Assembly (NCBI GenBank): GCA_009760885.1
Contig: CM019699.1
Location: 44,496,268 to 44,560,267, forward strand
Length of the DNA: 64,000 nucleotides
DNA from: Achatina immaculata
Taxonomy: Eukaryota > Mollusca > Gastropoda > Stylommatophora > Achatinidae
Reading direction: 5' to 3'
The notes beneath the pieces were generated by a model, which did not search any database, was not told the origin of the DNA, and was given only the letters and a program-made list of their open reading frames with translations. This document shows, piece after piece, positions 10,850 through 22,281 of this stretch. A program made the translations under genes and the position numbers. Every line of letters starts with the position of its first letter. Positions within the stretch are counted from its first letter, which is position 1.

Positions 10850-11600
10850 CAGAGAGAAAAAGAGATAGAGAGGGGAAGAGCAGAAAGAGAGAGAGAGAGT
10901 CAGAGAGAGACTGAGTGAAAGAGAGACGGAGAGGGGAAGAACAGAGGGAGAGAAGGGGTGAAAGAGAGACCAGAGAGGGGAAGAACAGAGAGAGAGCCAG
11001 AGAGAGACTGAGTGAAAGAGAGGCAGAGACAAAGATACAAAGAAAGGGAAGAGAGACAGAGAGGGGAAGAGCAGAGGGAGAGAAGGAGTGAAAGAGAGAC
11101 CAGAGAGGGGAAGAACAGAGAGAGAGCCAGAGAGAGACTGAGTGAAAGAGAGACAGAGACAAAGATACAAAGAAAGGGAAGAGAGACAGAGAGAGGAAGA
11201 GCAGAGAGAGCCAGAGAGAAATTGAGTGAAAGAGAGATAGAGACAAAGATACAAAGAAATGGAAGAGAGACAAAGAGGGGAAGAGCAGAGAGAGAGCCAG
11301 AGAGAGACTGAGTGAAAGAGAGACAGAGACAAAGATACAAAGAAAGGGAAGTGAGACAGAGAGGGGAAGAGCAGAGAGAATCAGAGAGAGAGAGACAGAG
11401 AGAAGGAGTGACAGTGAGGGGAAGAGCAGAGAGAGACAGAGAGAAGGAGGGGGGAAGAGCAGAGAGAGCGAACCAGAGAGAGAGAGAGACTGAGTGTAAG
11501 AGAGACACAGACAAAGATACAAAGAAAAGAAAGAGAGACAGAGAGATGAAAGAAAGGGAGGAAGAGTGAAACATAGAGAAAGAGACGGAGCCATAGGGGA
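10850..11600. repeat. GA-rich tract with longer imperfect repeats
   Basis: Purine-rich on the + strand (GAGA, GACAGAGA). It is organised into longer units around GAGAGACTGAGTGAAAGAGA and ACAAAGATACAAAGAAAGGG. The long pyrimidine-strand frames here (Ser/Leu/Phe-rich) are not genes. Confidence 0.9.
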
Positions 11601-11984
11601 GAGTGAAAGAGAAATTTAGATTATTGTCAGTGACTGGCTTACAGTATTTCACTTTCCATTGCTGCAAATGTATTGCTCTTTACAAGCCTCAGTCTGTACA
11701 CGCTACCACGTCTCCTGTGAAGAACACATCGTAGGAGGTTGTCCCCTGTCTTGTCACTTGTCTCTGACACATTTTCTTTCCTTTACTTTGCTTTTTTTTT
11801 GGTAAATATTTTCAAGTCTTCTTTCCCATTATCATATCAAATGTCGATTATAACTGTTGCCTTTCTTTCCCTCAAAATTTGAATGAAACTTTGCCCTATC
11901 TGTGACTTGTATCAGGCATTCTGTTCCAGACATTTTGTTTTCTGTCAGATATACTTTATCTTCTTTCTTGTTCATCTCATTGTA
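11601..11984. other. No recognised feature
   Basis: Unique sequence; no coding or transposon signal seen. Confidence 0.45.
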
Positions 11985-12556
11985 ATACTCACAGCTATTC
12001 ACTGAGGTGACTCACATTTGTTTAGTGACGTGACTGACAGCTATCTATTATCATAAATCACGGCTGTTTGGTGACGTGACTCACAGCTAACTAATTTCTC
12101 AGTTATCTGTGACACAGCATTTAGTGACGCTACTCACGACTATTTAGGTCAATTTACCTAAAACTATTTAGTGACATAACTCAGGATTATTTACACACAG
12201 CTGCTTACAGGTGTGACTCACAGTTATTTAGTGACGAGACTCAGTTATTTAGTGCAATGACTCATGTTATATAATGATGCATCTCCCATTTATTTAGTGA
12301 CGTGACTTGCGATTATTCAGTGACGTGACCCATGCTGTGTAGTGTCGCGACTCAGATTATTTAGTGACGTGACTCATGGTTATATAGTGATGTGACTCAC
12401 AGTTATTTAGTGACGTGACTCCTGGCTATATAGTGATGTGACTCACAGTTATTTAGTGACGTGACTCCTGGCTATATAGTGATGTGACTCACAGTTATTT
12501 AGTGACGTGACTCATGGCTATATAGTGATGTGACTCACAGTTATTTAGTGACGCGT
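11985..12556. repeat. 23-bp minisatellite with GTGACGTGACTCA motifs
   Basis: Degenerate units at the left sharpen into a 46-bp dimer of two 23-bp subunits (TAGTGACGTGACTCCTGGCT and TAGTGATGTGACTCACAGTT types) at 12370-12550. Many units contain TGACTCA and TGACGT, which match AP-1 and CRE half-site consensus. Confidence 0.9.
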
Positions 12557-13244
12557 TCTGTTTGCGGCATCCCATAATATCAGAGAAATAATGATGACAG
12601 TGTCCAGAGATTGGACAGCTTAACAGGAGGACGTCAACAACAGTGTTACAGGAAAGAAGTTTTCAAGAGACGATAACTCATTAACAATGAATATTCCCCC
12701 AGACTGTTAGCAGATAATACTGGATCTTAGAACAGCTGAACGTCCACCCCTGGACTTCAAGAGATGAATGCATAAAAGAAATGAAGGCTTTGTACACAGA
12801 CCTCTACTTACTTGTGCTACATTTCTCACCATCTCAAGAGAAGTGCAAACCAGTTCAGAAAGAGCGATGAGAAAGATTACATCGAGAACAGAAGGAGATT
12901 AAAAGAAATGGAACGCTCGGGCTAAGATCAGTTGTACGAAGTTGGCAATTGAAAATGTAATTTGTTTTGGCTCAATTTCTCATGAAAGTGTCATTGTTTT
13001 AGGCAGTGATTTTCGTGAGACTGTCATTTGCTGACGCAGTATCTGTGTGCCTGAGAAGACAAATAAAGTGAGAAACTTCTTGTACGGTGACTAAGAAACT
13101 TTTCAGTCTTAATAAGATTTGAGCTAACGACGAAAGCTTACAAATAGAAATGATTCTCTTGTTCTAGAAAAGTTGGTTGGAGAATGGTTACCAGAAGCGA
13201 GCCAGAGAGGGCTTTCGTTACTGGGTTATCAACAAACCTACTCC
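12557..13244. other. No recognised feature
   Basis: Unique sequence between two minisatellites. No open frame of useful length and no family motif. Confidence 0.45.
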
Positions 13245-13880
13245 TACAAAATGTGAGTGTTTGTTACAATAGTTAGAGTGTTCTTTAGACTTTCTTTGCA
13301 CAACATGTGAGTGTTTGTCACAATAGTTAGAGTGTTCTTTAGACTTTCTTTGCACAACATGTGAGTGTTTGTCACAATAGTTAGAGTGTTCTTTAGACTT
13401 TCTTTGCACAACATGTGAGTGTTTGTTACAATAGTTAGAGTGTTCTTTAGACTTTCTTTGCACAACATGTGAGTGTTTGTCACAATAGTTAGAGTGTTCT
13501 TTAGACTTTCTTTGCACAACATGTGAGTGTTTGTCACAATAGTTAGAGTGTTCTTTAGACTTTCTTTGCACAACATGTGAGTGTTTGTCACAATAGTTAG
13601 AGTGTTCTTTAGACTTTCTTTGCACAACATGTGAGTGTTTGTCACAATAGTTAGAGTGTTCTTTAGACTTTCTTTGTACAACATGTGAATGCTTGTCACA
13701 ATAGTTAGAGTGCTGTTTAGACTTTCTTTGCACAACATGTGAGTGTTTGTCACAATAGTTAGAGTGCTGTTTAGACTTTCTTTGCACAACATGTGAGTGT
13801 TTGTCACAATAGTTAGAGTGCTCTTTAGACTTTCTTTGCTCAACATGTGAGTGTTTGTCACAATAGTTAGAGTTATATCT
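13245..13880. repeat. 54-bp minisatellite, about 11.5 copies
   Basis: Units begin CAACATGTGAGTGTTTGTCA and continue CAATAGTTAGAGTG. Most units are nearly identical, and two diverged half-units follow to about 13960. Minus-strand frames of about 200 codons are open because 54 is divisible by three. Confidence 0.95.
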
Positions 13881-14147
13881 AGACATTTTCTTAGAAAATG
13901 TAAGTATTTGTCACAATATTTAGAGTTCTACCTGGACATTCTCTTAGAAAATGTAAGTATTTAATATGATTAGAATTTTCTTGTGACTTTCTCTTAAGAA
14001 ATGTCAGTATTTGGCACAGTGTTTACGAGATTTGAGGAACGATTAAATGTTGGTCAGTATTTCAGTTACCTGGAGATTCTTGTCCAGGAAGTGACGGAGA
14101 CTAGTCCTACACAAGGACTTGTAGTAAATCTCTTATCACAGAGTTCT

Positions 14148-14520
14148 CAGTGCATGTTATGTGGCTTACAGCAGGGTGGGCTTATATACATGTTATGTGG
14201 CTTACAGCAGGGTGGGCTTATATACATGTTATGTGGCTTACAGCAGTTTGGGCTTATATACATGTTATGTGGCTTACAGCAGGGTGGGCTTATATACATT
14301 TTATGTGGCTTACAGCAGGGTGGGCTTATATACATGTTATGTGGCTTACAGCAGGGTGGGCTTATATACATGTTATGTGGCTTACAGCAGAGTGGGCTTA
14401 TATACATGCTATGTAGCTTACAGCAGTTTGGGCTTATATACATGTTATGTGGCTTACAGCAGGGTGGGCTTATATACATGTTATGTAGCTTACAGCAGGG
14501 TGGGCTTATATACATGTGTA
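14148..14520. repeat. 36-bp minisatellite, 10 copies
   Basis: Units of ACATGTTATGTGGCTTACAG plus CAGGGTGGGCTTATAT. Variants CAGTTTGG and CAGAGTGG recur, suggesting block duplication within the array. Confidence 0.95.
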
Positions 14521-14782
14521 TCCTTTTGTATTTCACAGTTGCAAAATATGGCATGGGCTCGTACAAGATGGTGCTAGGAATGGGGATGGCTCCACGTACC
14601 TGAAAGGGCTGGCCACCAGACTCATCCAGCTATTGTTAGTCCGTAGAATTATGGTCTTGTAATCAGCTGCTACATTCACCATTTCTACCAGCAGCTCTAG
14701 ATAGTTGTGGCGCATGCGCTGTTCGTCCTCATTAATGTTTAGCTTAATTCTCCTACCTGTTCATTATCCTGTTACTAACGCC

Positions 14783-15155
14783 AGTTTTAGTTTGTGCTAG
14801 CAGTCATGACTTGGATACAAGCCTCGTAGTTTTAGTTTGTGCTAGCAATCATGACTTGGATACAAGCCTCGTAGTTTTAGTTTGTGCTAGCAGTCATGAC
14901 TTGGATACAAGCCTTGTAGTTTTAGTTTGTGCTAGCAATCATGACTTGGATACAAGCCTCGTAGTTTTAGTTTGTGCTAGCAGTCATGACTTGGATACAA
15001 GCCTCGTAGTTTTAGTTTGTACTAGAATTCATGGCAGACTTGGTTACATGCTTCGTAGTTTTAGTTTGTACTAGAATTCATGGCAGACTTGGTTACATGC
15101 TTCGTAGTTTTAGTTTGTACTAGAATTCATGGTTGATTTGGATACACGCTTCGTA
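14783..15155. repeat. 45-bp minisatellite with 52-bp variant end
   Basis: Five units of about 45 bp (GTTTTAGTTTGTGCTAGCAG type) pass into three units of about 52 bp with GTACTAGAATTCATGG. Confidence 0.93.
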
Positions 15156-15367
15156 GTTTTCCTGACTGCCTGGTTATTGACTTAACTGTTGCTCCCTCAT
15201 CATCAGCCACCCGTACTGCTGTATTTTACAAAGAAAGTTATTTCTTCCATGCTTATGTGGACTCGTGTGTATGGGAATAACATTATTGTCATGTGTATCA
15301 GGTGTAATTTTTATGGTAGAGTTACTTTAAGATTAAAAACCAAATGCAGAAATGAGTAAATAAACTT

Positions 15368-15530
15368 GCACTTGCATTACTTGAACTGCTTTATATCACC
15401 TGAACTGCTTTATATCACCTGAACTGCTTTATATCACCTGAACTGCTTTATATCACCTGAACTGCTTTATACCACCTGAACTGCTTTATATCACCTGAAC
15501 TGCTTTGTAATACCTGAATTGCTTTATATT
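15368..15530. repeat. 19-bp minisatellite, about 8 copies
   Basis: Units of ACCTGAACTGCTTTATATC. Confidence 0.95.
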
Positions 15531-15582
15531 ACCGAAAACATAGTAAAAAGCAACCAGGGAAATTGGCTGGAGCATACATGTA

Positions 15583-17045
15583 TCTGTCACTATTTGTCTA
15601 CATGTCTCTGTCATCATTTGTCTACATGTCTCTGTCACTATTTGCCTACATGTCTTTGTCATTATTTTTCTACATGTCTCTGTCACTATTTTTCTACATG
15701 TCTCTGTCACTATTTTTCTACATGTCTCTGTCATTATTTTTCTACATGTCTCTGTCACTATTTTTCTACATGTCTCTGTCACTATTTTTCTACAGGTCTC
15801 TGTCACTAGTTGTCTACAGGTCTCTGTCACTATTTGTCTACAGGTCTCTGTCACTAGTTGTCTACAGGTCTCTGTCACTATTTGTCTACAGGTCTCTGTC
15901 ACTACTTGTCTACAGGTCTCTGTCACTATTTGTCTACAGGTCTCTGTTACTATTTGTCTACAGGTCTCTGTCACTATTTGTCTACAGGTCTCTTTCACTA
16001 TTTGTCTACAGGTCTCTGTCACTATTTTTCTACATGTCTCTGTCACTATTTGTCTACATGTCTCTGACACTATTTGTCTACATGTCTCTGTCACTATTTG
16101 TCTACATGTCTCTGTCACTATTTGTCTACATGTCTCTGTCACTATTTTTCTACATGTCTCTGTCACTATTTGTCTACATGTCTCTGTCATTATTTGTCTA
16201 CAGGTCTCTGACACTATTTTTCTACATGTCTCTGTCACTATTTGTCTAAATGTCTCTGTCACTATTTGCCTACATGTCTTTGTCACTATTGTCTACATGT
16301 CTCTGTCACTATTTGTCTACATGTCTCTGTCACTATTTTTCTACATGTCTCTGTCACTATTTGCCTACATGTCTTTGTCGCTATTGTCTACATGTCTCTG
16401 TCACTATTTGTCTAAATGTATATGTCACTTTTTGTCTACATGTCTCTGTCACTATTGTCTACATGTCTCTGTCACTATTTGTCTAAATGTCTCTGTCACT
16501 ATTTGTCTAAATGTCTCAGTCACTATCTGTCTACATGTCTCTGTCTCTTTTTGTCTAAAACTCTCGGTCACTATTTGTCTATACATCTCTGTCATGGTTT
16601 GTCTACACATCTCAGTCACTGTTTGTATACACATCTCAGTCACTGTTTGTATACACATCTCAGTCACTGTTTGTATACACATCTCAGTCACTGTTTGTAT
16701 ACACATCTCAGTCACTGTTTGTATACACGCTTTTGTGACTGTTTGTATATTCGTGTCTCTCACTGTATTTGTCTACACAATTCTATCACTGTTTCTTACA
16801 CATCTCTGTCAGTATTAGTGTCCACATCTCTGTCACCGTCTACAGATGTCTGTCACTACCTGTCACACATCTCTGTCACTATTTGTCTATATATCTCTGT
16901 CATTTTCTACAGCTCTCTGTCACTACCTGTCACACATCTCTGTCAATGTTTATCTACACATCTCTGTCAGTCTTTGTCAACACATCACTGTCACTGTTGG
17001 TCTACACATCTCTGTTACTCTTTGTCTACACATCTTTGCTACTGT
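15583..17045. repeat. 24-bp minisatellite, about 60 copies
   Basis: Units of CTGTCACTATTTGTCTACAT plus GTCT. Sub-blocks are visible: TTTTTCTACATG units near 15665-15790, CTACAGG units near 15790-16020, and TATACACATCTCAGTCACTG units near 16600-16720, with a degraded right end. Frames are open on both strands for 70-270 codons because of the 24-bp period. Confidence 0.95.
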
Positions 17046-17199
17046 TTCATCAACCTGAAGATACCTGCTTCAGAAAAGCCAATAGGTTGCTGTGGCTAAC
17101 AAGACTTCCACTAGGCGTACTGCATCATCCCATTTCTTGCAGCACAATCGCTTCTTCAGTGAGACAATGATATGGAAACGGCTAGGTCCTGATTTTGTG

Positions 17200-17235
17200 T
17201 GTGTGTGTGGGGGGGGGGGGGGGGAGAGAGAGAGA
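17200..17235. repeat. (GT)n-(G)n-(GA)n compound microsatellite
   Basis: Short GT run, about 14 G, then GA repeats. Confidence 0.9.
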
Positions 17236-17467
17236 GTTGTTGTGGAACTTCCCAGCCATATTCTGCTAACTTCTGCTTCGTTGTAGTGGGCACATGAGGT
17301 CTGGCACTGTCATGCACAAGGATGACACAAGCAGTCAAGGAACCAGGTTGGTTCTGCCTGATCTTTGCTCCAAGGTTTGGTACGCTGACGTGGGATAGCG
17401 GCACCACGTGACAGGACAGCCATGAGAAAGTAGGCACGGTAATCGAAGAGAACGGTGATGATAACTT

Positions 17468-17690
17468 TCTTGATAACCGGCTCAGACCTAGAGATAATAG
17501 GCTCAGACCTAGAGATAATAGGCTCAGACCTAGAGATAATAGGCTCAAACCTAGAGATAATAGGCTCAGACCTAGAGATAATAGGCTCAGACCTAGAGAT
17601 AATAGGCTCAGACCTAGAGATAATAGGCTCAGACCTAGAGATAATAGGTTTAGGCTTAGAGATAATAGGCTCAGATCTAGAGATAGTGTG
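17468..17690. repeat. 21-bp minisatellite, about 10 copies
   Basis: Units of CTCAGACCTAGAGATAATAG plus G. Confidence 0.95.
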
Positions 17691-17965
17691 TCTATTTCCT
17701 TTTCAGTAGTGTGTAGAACATGGAAGACCTGATACAAATCAAGATCTGATGTGAAACATTTAACCCTTGAAACAGGAGACTGTCTCATGATGGTGATGAT
17801 GATGATGATGACGACGATTATTTAACACATGAAACAAACATTCAATTAATTGTAGATATCAACAGTTAAAAAAGGAATAAATTGATTTCTTTAATGAACA
17901 GCTCCCAATTTGAAAATGTTTTTGCAATACAAATAGTTCTTCAGATATAGGGAAGTAATTGTAAC

Positions 17966-18166
17966 TGTATGCAGCATCAAGTGTTCTGTGGATATCAGGT
18001 GTAACTGAGAATATGTGCAACATCAAGTGTTCTGTGGATATCAGGACGTAACTGAGAATATGTGCAACATCAAGTGTTCTGTGGATATCAGGACGTAACT
18101 GAGAATATATATAACATCAAGTGTTCTGTGGATATCAGGACGTAACTGAGAATATGTGCAACATCT
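17966..18166. repeat. 47-bp minisatellite, about 4 copies
   Basis: Units of ACATCAAGTGTTCTGTGGAT, ATCAGGACGTAACTGAG and AATATGTGCA. It abuts the P450 fragment at 18167. Confidence 0.93.
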
Positions 18167-18299
18167 TGCTGGAAAAGCTCCAGCAGATGCAAGTATCAAC
18201 TGTAGGACCTTAGGAAATATCATCATATTCGTGGCATGTTGGAAAAATGGACCTTCCAAATTACATTGTGAGTTTATGTCCAGTCCAAATGCTGTTCCA
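18167..18299 (-). pseudogene. Cytochrome P450 fragment (internal exon piece)
   Basis: The minus strand reads GTAFGLDINSQCNLEGPF... through KVLQLILASAGAFPA. This matches the intact P450 at about 27538-27671 (GTAFGLDTNSQCNLESPF, KVLQIMLASVGAFPA) along its length with scattered differences. Only about 44 codons are present. There is no start, splice site or heme region, and a 47-bp array follows directly at the lower-coordinate edge. It is a relic of a paralogous CYP copy in opposite orientation, 9 kb from the functional gene. Confidence 0.88.
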
Positions 18300-18354
18300 C
18301 AGAATTTTACTGGCATGACTAATCAGGGCAACAGCTCTGTAGTTTGTGTATAAT

Positions 18355-19003
18355 TTCAAGTTACACAAGCTACACAAACACTATATATAACTGAGAAAAC
18401 TGGAGTGTGTCACAAGCTACACAAACACTATATATAACTGAGAAAACTGGAGTGTGTCACAAACTACACAAACACTATATCTAACTGAGAAAAGTTGAGT
18501 GTGACACAAGCTACACAAACACTATATATAACTGAGAAAACTGTAGTGTGTCACAAACTACACAAACACTATATATAACTGAGAAAACTGGAGTGTGTCA
18601 CAAACTACACAAACACCATATATATATATATATAACTGAGAAAACTGGAGTGTGTCACAAACTAAACAAACATTATATATAACTGAGAAAACTGTAGTGT
18701 GTCACAAACTACACAAACACTATATATATATAACTGAGAAAACTGGAGTGTGTCACAAGCTACACAAACACTATATATAACTGAGAAAACTGGAGTGTGT
18801 CACAAACTACACAAACACTATATATAACTGAGAAAACTGGAGTGCGTCACAAGCTACACAAACACTATATATAACTGAGAAAACTGGAGTGTGTCACAAA
18901 CTACACAAACACTATATATAACTGAGAAAACTGGAGTGCGTCACAAGCTACACAAACACTATATATAACTGAGAAAACTGGAGTGCGTCACAAGCTACAC
19001 AAA

Positions 19004-19045
<42 letters not shown>

Positions 19046-19070
19046 CTGAGAAAACTGGAGTGCGTCATCA
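18355..19070. repeat. 47-bp minisatellite, about 14 copies
   Basis: Units of AGCTACACAAACACTATATA, TAACTGAGAAAACTGGAGTG and TGTCACA. Some units have expanded internal (TA)n tracts (18620, 18720, 19010-19044). The reverse complement of the same unit forms a second array at 30955-31172. Confidence 0.95.
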
Positions 19071-19500
19071 ATAAAAGAGAAGTGCACATTTAATAGTTTG
19101 ATGCACAGCGTCTTGGAATTCATCGTGTCTGGCTGTGATGGTTACCGTCACACAACTTTGCTGGGCCCACTGTTCTGGTTTGCTTTATTTGTTGTAAGTC
19201 AAGATATTGTGGTACAAGGACAACCTAGTTGCCACCAACAACCAAAGCTAGTTAAGATACCCCCCCCCCCCCACTTCCTGAATGCCGGAGGTAGCAAGAT
19301 GTTGTAACTCTTCGCGCATGACCAACAAAGGGTCAACATGTTTCTTACAACAGTGGACCTTGTCAAGAAAAATGTCTCGTTTCCGTCAGTAGTGCGGCCT
19401 TCTTCCTGTCCGACTCAGTGTCTGTGATTCGAAGTGTTCACAACTTGATTTCGCTGTGATGGAGACGTGAGGAAGTAACTTTTTCAAAAGGTAAAAAGTA
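19071..19500. other. No recognised feature
   Basis: Unique sequence with a C-run at 19260-19272. No supported gene. Confidence 0.45.
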
Positions 19501-19550
19501 CAGAGATCCGTCTGACATTCTGCCCCTCATCATTCGACTTTTAAACATTC
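19501..19550 (-). repeat. CR1-like retroposon 3' end fragment (weak)
   Basis: Contains CGTCTGACATTCTGCCCCTC, resembling the conserved 3'-end motif at 32331-32413 and 35283-35400. The tail is not clear. Confidence 0.4.
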
Positions 19551-19800
19551 AGTTTAGTACAAGGAGTAATAAATACATAAAGTGCACGATAACTATTTCA
19601 ACTAATACAACTTTACATTCAACCTCCAATCTATATTCAACAGTATAGAAAAATACTAAACATATGGCATGTAGGCCTAATTGTTATCACATTCACGCAC
19701 ATACTACACACTGATATCACTGGACAACTTAACTGTAAAGCTATGAGTTATTACAGGCACATCATAAACATAACCTGATAATTTGGGTCTAAGTATATAA

Positions 19801-20055
19801 AAAGAGGTAAAGGTAATCCTGTCATGCCTTAGAGGCACATAGGGATATGTTGTTAATGCCCATATTTTCCTTGACCTGTCAGCACACTAGAGGGTGATAT
19901 GGTCAGTATCACGCCTGGCTGCCTTTCACTCCCCCAACTCCAGAAGAAATCGGGTACCCATTTCTACAGCTGGGTGACTGGGGTGCCTCCAGCTGGATTC
20001 GAACCCCCGACCTTCGCCATGAGAGACCAGTGCACTAACCACTTCGCCATTCAGA
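19801..20055 (-). mobile_element. tRNA-derived SINE
   Basis: The minus strand starts with an A-box-like TGGCGAAGTGGTTAGTGCAC. About 30 bp later it has a perfect B-box GGTTCGAATCC (19995-20005 on the + strand), the internal RNA polymerase III promoter of a tRNA. The tRNA-like head is followed by an unrelated body with GAAATGGGTACC, GGCAGCCAGGCGTGATACTG and CAAGGAAAATATGGGC. The body aligns to 48135-48335 (sense) and partly to 44395-44462. Confidence 0.85.
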
Positions 20056-20084
20056 TATAAATGTTCATGAAACCACTGTAGCAA

Positions 20085-20617
20085 AGCTGTGATAACAAAA
20101 GTAGGAACAGATTTATTAATTAACGAGCACACAACTCTGGCTTTTCCATTTACACCTTAATCATACAAAAACACACAGGACAAAGAAATAAGGGTGGAGA
20201 TAAAATATACATTCACACAAATAGGGGTGGGGAAAAAATGAGGAAAAAAACAGGGGACACAACTGTGACTTGTGGGAAGTTCTCCAAGAGTGCGCGGAAG
20301 AGGGGGGGGGGAGGGTATTGTGAATGTTTAAACCTGAGATGTGTAATTGGCAGGTAGCAAAAAGGGGGTGGGGAAAGTGGGAAAGAGAGAGGGGGAGGAG
20401 ATACAGTGGTGATCAAGCCGAGAAAAGGGTGGGTGAGTGGAAAAGGTGAATGTGGCTGGGGTGGAGGGTTTGCAATCTAGCGCAGTGAGAGATTTCTGGA
20501 ATATAAGTCATGGATAAGGAAAGAGTAGAACTTAGTAGAGTGGGAATATGATTGTGGAGAAAGTGTATGTTAAGTGTAGCTGAATTTCGAGTTCAAACCA
20601 TTTGGTTCCAGCGTCCC
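20085..20617 (-). mobile_element. Penelope-like element 3' region, diverged copy, part 1
   Basis: Aligns to the 3' region of the Penelope copy at 36395-38115. Shared stretches are AATCATACAAAAACACACAG, an AGGAACAG...TTTATTA segment and TGGTTCCAGCGTCCCATA. Only untranslated sequence and the last codons of the GIY-YIG frame remain. It is interrupted by a LINE at 20626-20798. Confidence 0.75.
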
Positions 20618-20625
20618 ATATTCCT

Positions 20626-20798
20626 CAATAAATAGAAGGAAGAAGATCAAGAGGAAGACCAAGAGAAATGATACTGGACAGTCTGACGGGATGGTGTGAG
20701 AGGAGATCACCAACTGAACTGACGGCCTGCATGAAGGATCGGGTACTCTGGAGAAGCATAATAGCCAACGCCAGTCGGCACGGCACCTGATGATGATG
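20626..20798 (+). mobile_element. LINE-5 3' end inserted in the Penelope remnant
   Basis: Encodes a short reverse transcriptase C-terminus (RSRGRPREMILDSLTGWCER ... VLWRSIIANASRHGT) followed by a (TGA)n tail. The 8-bp sequence ATATTCCT occurs on both sides (20618-20625 and 20799-20806) and fits a target-site duplication. Removing the insert rejoins the Penelope sequence. Confidence 0.8.
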
Positions 20799-20806
20799 AT
20801 ATTCCT

Positions 20807-20880
20807 AAATGCAGCGGTTCTTAAGCGCCAGGCGGCTTTTGTTATCAGAGTGACATTGTTACTAGGCCTTTGTGGGGCCT
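20807..20880 (-). mobile_element. Penelope-like element 3' region, diverged copy, part 2
   Basis: Continues the alignment to the 36.9-37.0 kb copy with GCAGCGGTTCTTAAGCGCCA and GGCGGCTTTTGTTATC, beyond the LINE-5 insertion. Confidence 0.75.
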
Positions 20881-21479
20881 TTGAATGATTAGATTGTCAC
20901 AGAGGCCTTCCCTCGGTGTTGTAAAAGTCTACAGCTGTAAAGAAAGTACAAGTCTTGAGGATACATATCATCTAATTCTTGCAGATACTGAAGCTGAAAG
21001 AATGAATATTACGTATAAGTTTCAGGTGAGATGGAAGGATATTACAAAAGTGAGCAGTAGGATAGCCAAGGAGTTTCCTGTACATATAAGCTCAGTTTTT
21101 GGTAGAAGACAATTGTTTAGACTTTGTATGTCTTTTGTGTTAAACTAAAACAGTGACCTTTAAGAAAGAGGATCATTTTGCGACAGACTTTTTATTAACT
21201 ATTTTCACATTTGTTGAAAGTGAGTCTATTTTTTAGAGGTACAGTTCTGAGCTGTCTGTACTGGTCTGTGGTCTACGCTAGATGCGTGTCGCTAATAAGA
21301 TGCACTGAGAAGAGGAGAATAGAGGGAGTTATGTGTGTGGGGAGGGGGGAGGGGAGTAAATACTAATGTAAAAATGTAAATTATTCTGGATAAGATTGAA
21401 GTGCATTTATAATTTTGAAATACGCTTCTCCTAGGTTCTATTCTCATGAAGAAACTTCGTTGCTTACAGAGTTGGCTTT
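20881..21479. other. No recognised feature
   Basis: Unique sequence. An 87-codon open frame at 20885-21148 has no recognised domain. I do not call it a gene. Confidence 0.4.
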
Positions 21480-21935
21480 ACTTTGTTTCTTGTAACAATT
21501 AACGGGGTAGTATTTCGCTGCACGTTTTACCTTTGGTTTACGTGGGACACAGAAGAGATGACAGCTGCGTTAAAATTAGTTCCAGTAATGAAAATAGATG
21601 GGTGTATGGTTCAGTTTTACAAAAAAGATGGTAGAAAGCAAGATGAAAACTGGAAAATGGAGATAAATGAAGAACTTACTTTTGTGTGTGTGCCCAACTG
21701 TCGTACTTGGAGGAAGTCTAAAAAGCTAAGTCTAGATTTTTTTCATCCATTTTTCGTGTTTTTATCTGTTCTGTTGTTTTTGTGCGTGATCCCCGAAAAA
21801 GGCTTTTGTCGAAATATTGGACTATTGTACGTTCTTAATTTGTATGTGGTCATCTTGCCTTCCGCTAACTTTTCTCAGTCTCTTTAAAAAACTGAGCCAT
21901 ACACACATCTATTTTCATTATCTTTGGTTTACATT
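21480..21935 (+). repeat. Dispersed repeat family X, copy 2
   Basis: Shares with copy 1 GTTCCAGTAATGAAAATAGA-like, ATGGTTCAGTT, AAGTCTAGATTTTTTTCATC, GTGATCCCCGAAAAAGGC and TTTTGTCGAAATATTGG segments. It ends with AACTGAGCCATACACACATC, which resembles the end of copy 4 (AACTGAACCATACACCTC). It lies about 350 bp upstream of the P450 start codon. Confidence 0.6.
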
Positions 21936-22207
21936 CATTGTGAAATCTCTTCAGTCGCAAGTTCGCGCGTTCATGCTACAACCCAGCCAGGATCTAAGTG
22001 TAGCCAGCCACAACGATGTAGCTAATCATTCCTTGTGAACTTTGTTACTTGGCCACGGCACAAACAAATCTGCGTGCTGCCGTACTTGAGTGCTCTCGTT
22101 AAAAGTTCGTAGCGTCGAGTTGTAAACAGCCAGTTCCCATGCCTCCCTGTAGGTGGATTGTTCTGACAGGATTTCAGCCTTGATTCGGAGTTAAGTTAAA
22201 TCAAATC

Positions 22208-22215
22208 TTTATAAG
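22208..22215 (+). promoter_or_regulatory. Candidate TATA element of the P450 gene
   Basis: TTTATAAG lies 67-74 bp upstream of the start codon, a possible TATA position for a short 5' leader. A CACCTCCACAG acceptor-like sequence at 22250-22260 leaves open that the leader is instead spliced from a non-coding exon further upstream. Confidence 0.3.
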
Positions 22216-22281
22216 TTTGTTAGTTGCCTGAAAACTGACCAGTTTTTTGCACCTCCACAGCACAGAAGCTAACAAGTAAAG

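Noticed and set aside
15486..17170. Repeats of about 24 bp considered as a CRISPR array
   Set aside because: There are no unique spacers between repeats, the units are directly adjacent, and the context is an animal nuclear genome.
19995..20052. tRNA gene
   Set aside because: A- and B-box-like sequences exist, but the head does not continue as a cloverleaf with a paired acceptor stem. It is joined to a SINE body repeated elsewhere.
20885..21148. 87-codon open frame as a small gene
   Set aside because: No recognised domain, splice pattern or repeat relation; its length is within chance for AT-rich DNA.
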